Origin: CAKZYD01 sp039026755
Lineage (GTDB): Bacteria; Pseudomonadota; Alphaproteobacteria; Sphingomonadales; CAKZYD01
Direction: 5' to 3'
DNA length: 9,367 bases
Assembly (NCBI GenBank): GCA_039026755.1
Contig: JBCCLR010000153.1
Location: forward strand, 1 to 9,367
In this document: positions 1 to 5,943 of the stretch, piece after piece
Position numbering within the stretch: position 1 is the first letter of the stretch
Layout: each line of letters starts with the position of its first letter
Translations under genes and position numbers: made by a program
Notes under the pieces: model-generated
What the model saw: only the letters and a program-made list of their open reading frames with translations
Told to the model about the DNA's origin: nothing
The model's database searches: none

Positions 1-1305
1 AAACGATCTGGCATTTTCGAGCAAGTTGCGCACCACTTGCGCAAGGCGCGTCTCAATACCGCTCACATAGACGACATCAGGCGTGCACGTGCACGTCACA
101 GGCGGCCCGGTCTCGCGATCCCCATCCTGACCCGCCGCATAAATCTGACAAATTGCCGTCAGCAAAGCTGTTAAATCAACCGGGGCCATTTGCGCGCGCG
201 ATAGCTCCGCATCAAGCCGCGACGCTGAGGAAATATCGGTAATCAGCCGATCGAGCCGCCGCACATCTTCAATAAGCAGCGGCAACAGCATGCGCTGGGC
301 ATCCGGGTCCTTGCTGCGTGCCAGCGTTTCAGCTGCGCTGCGTAGCGATGACAGCGGGTTTTTAATTTCATGCGCCACATCGGCAGCGAAGCTCTCAACC
401 GCGGCAAGCTGGCGGTAGAGTGCGCTGGTCATTGACGTAAGCGCGCGGCTTAAATCACCAATCTCATCGCGCCGACTGGAATAATCCGGCAATTTAACTT
501 GCCGTTCGGGCGCTTGTTCAAGCTTGGTTGCCGCTCGTGCAAGTTTCCGCAGCGGCAAGGCGATCGTCTGGGCAAGAAACAGCGACAAGACCAAAGTGAT
601 TGCGAGCGCAAAACCAAATACCTTTAAGATGCTTATTTGTTCATCGCGCACCAAAGCCTCAATGTCTGCGGTATCGGTGGTCACCAGGATGGCGCCAAGC
701 ACCCGCCTTAACCGCTGCACTGGGGCAGCGACCGACAAGACCTCGATTTGCTTGCCGCCGGAGCGGATCCGCGCAGCGGTTTCGCCGCGCAATGCAGACA
801 AAACTTCAGGATAGTCTTGCGCTTTTTGAATAGCCCGCTCTGTATACAGCGGCAAATCCGATGGCCGGATGAGCGAGGCCACCCACTGCTGAATGCCATC
901 CGCCCAGCGCTGCAGCAGCGCTTGGTTGGCATCGAGCGGCGGCAATTCGGTGGCGATGACGCTGGACCCTAGAAACATAAACCGGCTATCGGCAACGAGT
1001 TCGCCCTTTGCGTCAAACACGCGGGCACGCAGAGTGCTTTCACCCACCAAACGGCGCAGGACGCGGCGGGCCTGGGGAATATCGAGGTCGCCTTCTTCGT
1101 CCATGAGCGTTGCCGCTTCACCCAGGGCGCCGGCGATGATGCGGCTTTGCGTGCGCAGCTCAGCTAATCGCGAGGCGGCAAGCTTACCGCGGAATTGGTC
1201 GAGATACAAAAGACCACCGCCTAGAATCGCCAGCGCTAGGGCGTTAATGGCAAGAATACGCAGCGTAATGGGCGATAAGAACCAGCGCCGCGGCCGCGTG
1301 CTCAT
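1..1305 (-). CDS. chvG: Sensor histidine kinase ChvG, C-terminus cut off by the window edge
   Basis: This is the membrane sensor kinase of the ChvG/ChvI pair, which in alphaproteobacteria senses acid or envelope signals and phosphorylates ChvI. The 435 visible residues start MSTRPRRWFLSPITLRIL, typical of ChvG. Transmembrane helix 1 spans about residues 13-35. A periplasmic sensing domain follows to about 226, then helix 2 at about 227-248 and a HAMP linker to about 300. The H box FAADVAHEIKNPLSSLR carries the phospho-acceptor His312. The dimerisation helix contains LDRLITDISSASRLDAE. The N box begins at RNLLENAR (426-433), and the frame then runs off the window, so the ATP-binding G boxes are not seen. 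ATG 1305 is the only sensible start: a stop codon lies six codons upstream, and the other nearby ATG reads into a stop at once. The Shine-Dalgarno is weak. It follows chvI by 58 bases, so the two are probably co-transcribed. Confidence 0.93.
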   Translation of the reverse strand, partial: MSTRPRRWFLSPITLRILAINALALAILGGGLLYLDQFRGKLAASRLAELRTQSRIIAGALGEAATLMDEEGDLDIPQARRVLRRLVGESTLRARVFDAKGELVADSRFMFLGSSVIATELPPLDANQALLQRWADGIQQWVASLIRPSDLPLYTERAIQKAQDYPEVLSALRGETAARIRSGGKQIEVLSVAAPVQRLRRVLGAILVTTDTADIEALVRDEQISILKVFGFALAITLVLSLFLAQTIALPLRKLARAATKLEQAPERQVKLPDYSSRRDEIGDLSRALTSMTSALYRQLAAVESFAADVAHEIKNPLSSLRSAAETLARSKDPDAQRMLLPLLIEDVRRLDRLITDISSASRLDAELSRAQMAPVDLTALLTAICQIYAAGQDGDRETGPPVTCTCTPDVVYVSGIETRLAQVVRNLLENARSF

Positions 1306-1363
1306 ATTGCTGCAGTCATCTCAGAGACAATGGACCTAAATAGATATGCGCGGGGACCTTCCC

Positions 1364-2065
1364 TTACGCTTCGGTATATTTGTAGCCGACGCCATACAGC
1401 GTCTCAATACCGTTAAATTCCTTATCGATCATTCGGAACTTCTTGCGCAAGCGCTTGATGTGGCTGTCAATGGTGCGGTCGTCCACATAAACATCGTCAG
1501 AATAGGCTGCATCCATCAGCTGGTCGCGGCTTTTAACATAGCCGGGCCGATGGGCAAGAGACTGCAAAATGAGAAACTCTGTTACCGTGAGCTGTACCGG
1601 CTTGCCATCCCAAGACACGAAGTGACGCTCCGGGTCCATCACAAGCTTGCCGCGCTGAATGCTGTTGCCGGCATCCTCAGACGCGCCGGCAGAACCCGAC
1701 GCGCCGGAGCGGCGCAAAATGGTGCGGATGCGCTCAATTAAAAGCCGCTGTGAAAACGGTTTGCCGATGTAATCATCCGCGCCCATTTTTAAGCCCAAAA
1801 CCTCATCAATTTCATCATCCTTAGAGGTCAGGAAAATCACCGGAAGGTTGGAATCCTGGCGTAACCGGCGCAGCACTTCCATGCCATCCATGCGCGGCAT
1901 TTTAATGTCGAGCACCGCCAAATCCGGCGGGTCTGCTTGTAAACCTTCCAGCCCACTTGCGCCATCGCCATAGGTCTTCACCTTAAAACCCTCGCCTTTG
2001 AGCGCGATAGATACGGAGGTTAAAATATTGCGATCATCATCGATCAATGCAATCTGTGCGGACAT
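1364..2065 (-). CDS. chvI: Two-component response regulator ChvI (OmpR/PhoB class)
   Basis: This is the DNA-binding response regulator partnered with the ChvG kinase encoded just downstream; 233 residues, normal for the class. The receiver domain covers about residues 3-120. Its acidic pocket is Asp9-Asp11, the phospho-acceptor is Asp53 (LAVLDIKMP), the switch Thr is Thr80 (FLTSKDDE), and the conserved Lys is Lys102 (IGKPF). A winged-helix domain follows at about 130-232, with RTIDSHIKRLRKKFR as the recognition-helix region and YGVGYKY near the end. The open frame extends upstream to an ATG at 2116, but that start has no ribosome binding site and adds 17 residues foreign to the family. ATG 2065 is preceded by AAGGAG and gives the normal start MSAQIALIDDD. 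The gene diverges from the J-domain gene. In several rhizobia, by contrast, pckA lies upstream of chvI. Confidence 0.95.
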   Translation of the reverse strand: MSAQIALIDDDRNILTSVSIALKGEGFKVKTYGDGASGLEGLQADPPDLAVLDIKMPRMDGMEVLRRLRQDSNLPVIFLTSKDDEIDEVLGLKMGADDYIGKPFSQRLLIERIRTILRRSGASGSAGASEDAGNSIQRGKLVMDPERHFVSWDGKPVQLTVTEFLILQSLAHRPGYVKSRDQLMDAAYSDDVYVDDRTIDSHIKRLRKKFRMIDKEFNGIETLYGVGYKYTEA

Positions 2066-2075
2066 ATCAAATCCA

Positions 2076-2081
2076 CTCCTT
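2076..2081 (-). promoter_or_regulatory. Ribosome binding site that decides the chvI start
   Basis: On the minus strand this reads AAGGAG, ten bases before ATG 2065. No comparable purine-rich site precedes the upstream in-frame ATG at 2116, so this site supports the shorter ChvI protein. Confidence 0.7.
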
Positions 2082-2082
2082 A

Positions 2083-2108
2083 CCAAGCAGGACGCACATG
2101 CGTCTTGG
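2083..2108. repeat. Interrupted inverted repeat upstream of chvI
   Basis: Arms GACGCA (2091-2096) and TGCGTC (2099-2104) flank two bases. Outer arms CCAA (2083-2086) and TTGG (2105-2108) extend the dyad, with four unpaired bases on one side. It lies two bases upstream of the chvI ribosome binding site, in the likely chvI leader. It could be an operator dyad or a leader hairpin. The pairing is seen directly; any function is inference. No convincing promoter hexamers were found in the rest of the divergent region (2109-2248). Confidence 0.4.
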
Positions 2109-2248
2109 CCAACCATATTTTGGCATACGGGGTTTTTTTGACCGAACCAAGAGCGAAATAAGGCACGGCGAAGGCAAAGACTATGCGTTCACCCGCGCCA
2201 AAAAACCACGTAATACCCTTATCTATCTTCATAAAAGCATGCTAACAG

Positions 2249-2797
2249 ATGTGGTTTGGCGAGACGACCACACCACAAGAGGACTTCAAGCGGGTGGCAC
2301 ACCGACAGAGAAAAGCCTGGGGGTTTCCGCGCTGGGGCGACTATGGCCAGGCCTCCGAGGCGACAACTGTCAGGTTATGCGACCGGGCCGGCTGCACCGA
2401 GCGCGGCGAACACAGAGCGCCAAAGTCACCCAATAGCAATGAATATTGGTGGTTTTGCCAAGCACATGCTGCCGAATATAACCGCAATTGGAATTATTTT
2501 GAGGGCTTAAGCGCCGAGGAGGCCCGGGCCAGGGCGCGCGAGGAGGCACGTACGGCAAGCGGCTATGCACGCTCATCCACCTGGGAATGGATGAGCCCCG
2601 GCGCAACCACGCTCAAAGAAGAAGCGCTAACCGCTTTAGAGCTGCCCATGAGCGCAACGGCTGACGACATCAAGACCCAGTACCGCCGCCTGGTGAAGCG
2701 CTATCACCCCGATATTAATGAAGGCGATCCACAAGCGGCCAAACGCTTCCATGAAGTGCAACAAGCGTACGAAGTCCTCACCAGCCCCAATACGTAA
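2249..2797 (+). CDS. J-domain (DnaJ-like) protein with N-terminal Cys/His cluster
   Basis: A 182-residue co-chaperone-like protein. The C-terminal J domain (about 122-182) carries the HPD motif at 153-155 (KRYHPDINEGD), which in the family stimulates the ATPase of DnaK/Hsp70. It is preceded by the basic helix II (QYRRLVKR) and followed by helix III (FHEVQQAYEVL). The N-terminal half has a possible metal-binding cluster: Cys44-x4-Cys49, His55, Cys70-x2-His73, within a segment containing EHRAPKS and WNYF. There is no Gly/Phe-rich region and no canonical DnaJ zinc finger, so this is not DnaJ itself. I associate this architecture with alphaproteobacteria; its client is unknown. ATG 2249 is the first start after an in-frame stop and has no clear Shine-Dalgarno. 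An in-frame GTG at 2294, preceded by AGAGGA, is a realistic alternative. The transporter gene follows after 49 bases on the same strand. Confidence 0.85.
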   Translation: MWFGETTTPQEDFKRVAHRQRKAWGFPRWGDYGQASEATTVRLCDRAGCTERGEHRAPKSPNSNEYWWFCQAHAAEYNRNWNYFEGLSAEEARARAREEARTASGYARSSTWEWMSPGATTLKEEALTALELPMSATADDIKTQYRRLVKRYHPDINEGDPQAAKRFHEVQQAYEVLTSPNT

Positions 2798-2846
2798 ACT
2801 GTGTAATCACGCTTAAATCCACCTCCTTTTAAAAAAAGACGCAGCG

Positions 2847-4199
2847 ATGGCACAAACCGCTCATGAAACCTGGTCTTCCAAATGGGCCTTTATCCTTGCC
2901 TCCGTTGGCAGCGCTGTTGGCTTGGGCAACATTTGGAAGTTCCCCTATGAAGCCGGCCAAGGTGGCGGTGGAGCGTTTGTAATCACCTACCTCTTGTTTG
3001 TCTTTCTCATTGGCGTACCGGTGATGATTGGCGAACTTGCACTGGGCCGGCGCGGCCAAGCGTCACCGCCGCTTGCCGCCAGCAACATCGCCTTTGAAGA
3101 AGGCCGCAGCAGCGCCTGGAGCAGCATCGGCTGGCTCGGCGTTATCGGCGCGTTCTTCGTGCTCAGCTTTTATAGTGTCATTGCTGGCTGGTCGCTGGAA
3201 TATCTGTTCAAAACGGTCAGCGGCGGGCTTTCCAGCCTGACAGCGCAGAACTCGGGTGCGACCTTTAACGGCCTTTTGGCAAACCCCGTGCGTTTATCGC
3301 TATGGCATGCAGTTTTCATGGCGCTAACAATTTTCATCATCGCACGGGGCGTGAATGCGGGGGTCGAAAAGGCAGTCACATATTTGATGCCGGCGCTGTT
3401 TGCGCTCCTCATTTGCTTGGTCATATATGCTATGGCCGCTGGTGAAGCTACCGCTGCTCTACACTTTTTATTCGCGCCAGACTTTACCAAGCTAACGCCG
3501 AATGTAGTGATCCAGGCGCTGGGCCAGGCTTTCTTCTCACTGTCATTGGGTCTTGGAGCGGTTATGGTCTATGGTTCTTATCTGCCGAAAGATGTGTCCA
3601 TCCCGCGGTCTGCCCTCCTCATCGGCTGCGCCGACACCGCTGTTGCACTGCTTGCCGGGCTGGCCATTTTCCCGCTCGTCTTTGCCTATAATTTGGACGT
3701 TGGCTCTGGCCCAGGCCTGATCTTCGTTACGCTGCCAATCGCTTTTGCGCAGATGCCTGGCGGTACGGTTTTTGGTTTGATGTTTTTTAGCCTGCTGACC
3801 GTGGCAGCGATAACTTCATCGATTTCAATGATGGAGCCGATGGTGTCCTGGCTGCAGGAGCGCCATTATGTGCGCCGCCCAAGCGCGGCGATCGCGGTCG
3901 GCATTGCCGCTTTCATCTGCGGGCTTGGCACCGTTTTTTCCTTTAACCTTTGGCAAAATAATACGCTGTTGGGGCGCACATTTTTCGATAATCTCGATTA
4001 TCTTACCAACAATATTATGATGCCACTCAGCGGTTTTCTCATCGCAATTTTCATTGGCTGGCGCATCCGTATGACAAGCCTGCGCGATGAACTCAGCAGC
4101 GTTTCGGATAGCTTTTTTGCCCGCATCTATGGGCTGCTAGGCGTGGTCTGCCCGATTGCCTTGGTGTTTATATTTCTCTCCGTCACCGGCCTTATTTAG
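2847..4199 (+). CDS. Sodium-dependent transporter, NSS/SNF (LeuT-like) family
   Basis: A 450-residue inner-membrane protein that should couple inward Na+ flow to uptake of an amino acid or related small molecule. I count eleven likely membrane helices (roughly 13-33, 41-62, 93-118, 150-167, 175-197, 222-245, 255-280, 303-328, 346-367, 385-406, 427-449). This is the count of many bacterial NSS proteins that lack helix 12. The unwound helix 1 motif SAVGLGNIWKFPY holds Asn28, equivalent to the Na1-site Asn27 of LeuT. Helix 6 has ALGQAFFSLSLGLGA, closely matching LeuT. Helix 8 has AITSSI (Thr323-Ser325), matching the Na2-site Thr-Ser of LeuT. The sodium sites therefore look intact. The substrate cannot be read from sequence. 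ATG 2847 is well placed just before helix 1, but the ribosome binding site is poor. It converges on the thioesterase gene with a 10-base gap. Confidence 0.95.
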   Translation: MAQTAHETWSSKWAFILASVGSAVGLGNIWKFPYEAGQGGGGAFVITYLLFVFLIGVPVMIGELALGRRGQASPPLAASNIAFEEGRSSAWSSIGWLGVIGAFFVLSFYSVIAGWSLEYLFKTVSGGLSSLTAQNSGATFNGLLANPVRLSLWHAVFMALTIFIIARGVNAGVEKAVTYLMPALFALLICLVIYAMAAGEATAALHFLFAPDFTKLTPNVVIQALGQAFFSLSLGLGAVMVYGSYLPKDVSIPRSALLIGCADTAVALLAGLAIFPLVFAYNLDVGSGPGLIFVTLPIAFAQMPGGTVFGLMFFSLLTVAAITSSISMMEPMVSWLQERHYVRRPSAAIAVGIAAFICGLGTVFSFNLWQNNTLLGRTFFDNLDYLTNNIMMPLSGFLIAIFIGWRIRMTSLRDELSSVSDSFFARIYGLLGVVCPIALVFIFLSVTGLI

Positions 4200-4209
4200 C
4201 CGGGACCCG

Positions 4210-4671
4210 TTAAACGCCGGGCATTAAAAACGTCATGGTTGCCGTAGCATTTACCTTATTTGGATCACCCTGCCAGGCCAGCGCACGCACATTGCCAACG
4301 CGCCGCCCAAGCCGCAGCACTTCGGCCCGTGCAAACATCTCTTCAGGTGCGCCGCCGCGCATAAATTCGGTGGTGACACTGATCGGCTTAGGCATGGCGG
4401 TGAATGTTGCCGCCTGCTGCGCTGCAGCGGCGTAGGTAACGGCCATAGACCCGGCAAACTCTAACAGCGCGGCAACTGTTCCGCCGTGCAATCGCGCTGG
4501 CTGCGGCGTTCCAATAAGGTGTTCACTATAGGGCATGACAATCACAAGCTCACCCGTCTGCTCGCTCTTTTGCGCCTTAAAGCCGAGAAACTGGGCGTAA
4601 GGAATATCGGGAAAACCGCAGCTCGCAATCTCGCCAGCAAGTACAGCCTTTAAATCATCAAGCGCTTGCAT
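4210..4671 (-). CDS. PaaI-like hotdog thioesterase, second of a tandem pair
   Basis: A 153-residue single hotdog-fold protein of the acyl-CoA thioesterase (PaaI/YdiI-like) superfamily, expected to hydrolyse a CoA thioester in the cytoplasm. The central motif LHGGTVAALLE has the family His-Gly-Gly (His62) and an acidic residue, Glu71, where the catalytic Asp or Glu sits. The segment ISVTTEFMRGG is the typical strand after the central helix. The end, ATATMTFLMPGV, is the last strand. The preceding thioesterase stop and this ATG share one base (TGATG at 4673-4669), indicating translational coupling. A GTG three bases upstream (4674) is also possible. The substrate is unknown. The two proteins may form a hetero-oligomer, because hotdog proteins work as dimers or tetramers; this is inference. 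Confidence 0.88.
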   Translation of the reverse strand: MQALDDLKAVLAGEIASCGFPDIPYAQFLGFKAQKSEQTGELVIVMPYSEHLIGTPQPARLHGGTVAALLEFAGSMAVTYAAAAQQAATFTAMPKPISVTTEFMRGGAPEEMFARAEVLRLGRRVGNVRALAWQGDPNKVNATATMTFLMPGV

Positions 4672-5150
4672 CACACATCAGGCTTAGCTGTTTTAGGCGA
4701 TGCCTTGGCTGTGTCAGGTCGATCAACAAAAAATGTTCCTGAGATATGTGCGATTGGCCGCTCAGGATCGCCATGATGCGCGCGCCCGCGCACAAAGGCG
4801 ACTTTGCGGGTCAGCTTGTAACAGCGCGCTTCGCCATATACATCCTCGCCAGGAACCGCAGGCTTTAAGTAATCAATCCGCAAATCCAGTGTCGCCATAG
4901 GTACAAATTGGCCAAGCGCAGAGAACACGGAGATGCCCGCCACAGAATCCATCAACGTATAAATCGCGCCGCCGGCAAGAACGCCGGTTTCGGGAAAGCC
5001 AATCAACTTGTCCGCATAGGGCAGCTTTATCGTCGCCTTGCCGTCTTGCAAGCTCACGAACTGGATGTCCAGCGCGCGTAGCTGCGGCACGACATTGAGA
5101 AAAATGTTGGCATGATCCACGTTTTGCGCAATCTCGCCGGTGCGCACCAT
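4671..5150 (-). CDS. PaaI-like hotdog thioesterase, first of a tandem pair, His replaced by Ala
   Basis: A 159-residue hotdog-fold protein related to the gene after it. The core reads TGVLAGGAIYTLMDSVAG (56-73). The acidic residue Asp68 is kept, but where relatives usually have His-Gly-Gly this protein has Ala59-Gly-Gly. Further family features are LDLRIDYLKPAVPGED (88-103) and a final strand IAHISGTFFVDRP. A Lys-rich, low-complexity tail (146-157) follows. ATG 5150 directly abuts the sufE stop codon (TAG then ATG, no gap), so the genes are very likely one transcript. The Ala could mean lowered or altered activity, or that catalytic groups are shared with the partner thioesterase. It could also simply be a normal variant of this subfamily. 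Confidence 0.87.
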   Translation of the reverse strand: MVRTGEIAQNVDHANIFLNVVPQLRALDIQFVSLQDGKATIKLPYADKLIGFPETGVLAGGAIYTLMDSVAGISVFSALGQFVPMATLDLRIDYLKPAVPGEDVYGEARCYKLTRKVAFVRGRAHHGDPERPIAHISGTFFVDRPDTAKASPKTAKPDV

Positions 5151-5567
5151 CTACGCTGCAGCCTCAGGCGCCGCAGCAATGGCACGAATGCGTTCGACCA
5201 TGGAATAAAGGCCATTGGTGCGCGTTGGCGACAGCGCACTCGACAGGCCGAGCGCGTCAAGCTCCGTACGTGCATTTATGGCCGCCACGTCCGCGCGGCT
5301 TTTGCCCTGATACAAAGCAAATAAAACAGCCATGAGCCCGCGTACAATATGGGCATCGCTGTCGCCGGAGAGCTGCAACGTATCGCCAGACCAATCCCCC
5401 TTCAACCATACCTGGCTCGAACAGCCCCGCACTTTTAGTTCGGGGACTTTCAGAGCTGCATCGAACTCAGGCACATCCCGGCCCAGCTCAATAATATAGC
5501 GATAGCGCTCTTCCCAATCGTCCATGAGATCGAGCGTGTCTTTGATATCTGAAAATGACGTTGGCAT
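5151..5567 (-). CDS. sufE: SufE-family sulfur-transfer protein for Fe-S cluster assembly
   Basis: A 138-residue protein of the SufE family, which accepts sulfur from the cysteine desulfurase SufS and passes it to the SufBCD scaffold in the cytoplasm. It opens with DLMDDWEERYRYIIELG, a family signature. The sulfur-accepting cysteine is Cys49 in KVRGCSSQVWL. The long C-terminal helix includes LSPTRTNGLYSMVERIR, the usual SPTR motif region. The frame is open upstream to 5792, but those residues look unlike the family and overlap the small membrane gene. ATG 5567 (MPTSFSDIKD) gives the normal length; ATG 5579 would add four residues. Neither start has a clear Shine-Dalgarno. On the minus strand TTGACA (5603-5598) could be a -35 element, but no good -10 follows. 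There are no suf genes next to it here. Confidence 0.92.
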   Translation of the reverse strand: MPTSFSDIKDTLDLMDDWEERYRYIIELGRDVPEFDAALKVPELKVRGCSSQVWLKGDWSGDTLQLSGDSDAHIVRGLMAVLFALYQGKSRADVAAINARTELDALGLSSALSPTRTNGLYSMVERIRAIAAAPEAAA

Positions 5568-5667
5568 AACGGGGGACATGCTATGGCGCAGAGGCCATGT
5601 CAACTGTAGTGCGGCAAGCCGTGCGATTGATTTTTTTGAATATAAATTGCGGTTGCATCTCGCGCGT

Positions 5668-5901
5668 TTAAAGTCCGCGCAAGGGACTACGCGTTCCAAC
5701 GAACGGCGCGCCGCGGGTTTCTGCCAGGAAATGCGCTGCAAGCACGATAATTGCGAGCAGTGACAAGAATTGAATGGCTGTCCACGGCACATAAGACAGC
5801 CGCGTCATCGGCTCAGCCTTTTTGGCCAAGAACAGCGATGCGGCAAAGCAAAGCACCGCTGCAATCAACCATATGCGGGTTGTTTCAATGTCCAATTTCA
5901 A
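5668..5901 (-). CDS. Small two-helix membrane protein with a TTG start
   Basis: A predicted 77-residue inner-membrane protein that I cannot assign to a named family. It has a first hydrophobic helix at about residues 10-26 (IWLIAAVLCFAASLFLA), a short basic loop (KKAEPMTR), and a second helix at about 38-60 rich in Leu, Ile and Ala. The tail contains ETRGAPFVG. The only ATG-coded methionine, residue 32, lies after the first helix, so translation should start at a TTG: either 5901 or 5895. GAGGGG (5910-5905, minus strand) lies 3 bases from the first TTG and 9 from the second, so the second is well placed. The gene follows the UdgX fusion by 42 bases and precedes sufE by 100 bases, all on one strand. 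Evidence that it is real is the hydrophobic pattern, the ribosome binding site and the fit to the gap; there is no functional clue. Confidence 0.6.
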   Translation of the reverse strand: MKLDIETTRIWLIAAVLCFAASLFLAKKAEPMTRLSYVPWTAIQFLSLLAIIVLAAHFLAETRGAPFVGTRSPLRGL

Positions 5902-5943
5902 ACACCCCTCGCCCGTCTAAGCCCGCATCGCCGCGCACAAACT

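Noticed and set aside
893..1741. Plus-strand open frames of 148 and 131 codons opposite chvG and chvI
   Set aside because: They are antisense to clear kinase and regulator sequences, are Arg/Ser-rich or low-information, and have no domain signal.
2066..2116. Longer ChvI starting at ATG 2116
   Set aside because: The extra residues lie before the normal receiver-domain start, and only ATG 2065 has a ribosome binding site.
2047..2436. Plus-strand open frame of 129 codons overlapping the start of the J-domain gene
   Set aside because: It overlaps both chvI and the J-domain gene in another frame, and its translation has no family features.
2798..2846. Terminator or promoter between the J-domain gene and the transporter
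   Set aside because: There are short A and T runs (CTTTTAAAAAAAG) but no stem and no pair of hexamers; the two genes may simply be co-transcribed.
4199..4222. Bidirectional terminator between the transporter and thioesterase genes
   Set aside because: Only a four-base CCCG/CGGG stem with a large loop is present, with no T run after the transporter stop codon.
5580..5667. Promoter for sufE
   Set aside because: TTGACA at 5603-5598 (minus strand) is a perfect -35, but the hexamer 17 bases on is CATGTC, a poor -10, so I did not call it as a feature.
5568..5792. Long N-terminal extension of SufE
   Set aside because: The extra 75 residues do not resemble SufE, overlap the small membrane gene, and lack a ribosome binding site; the family length fits ATG 5567.
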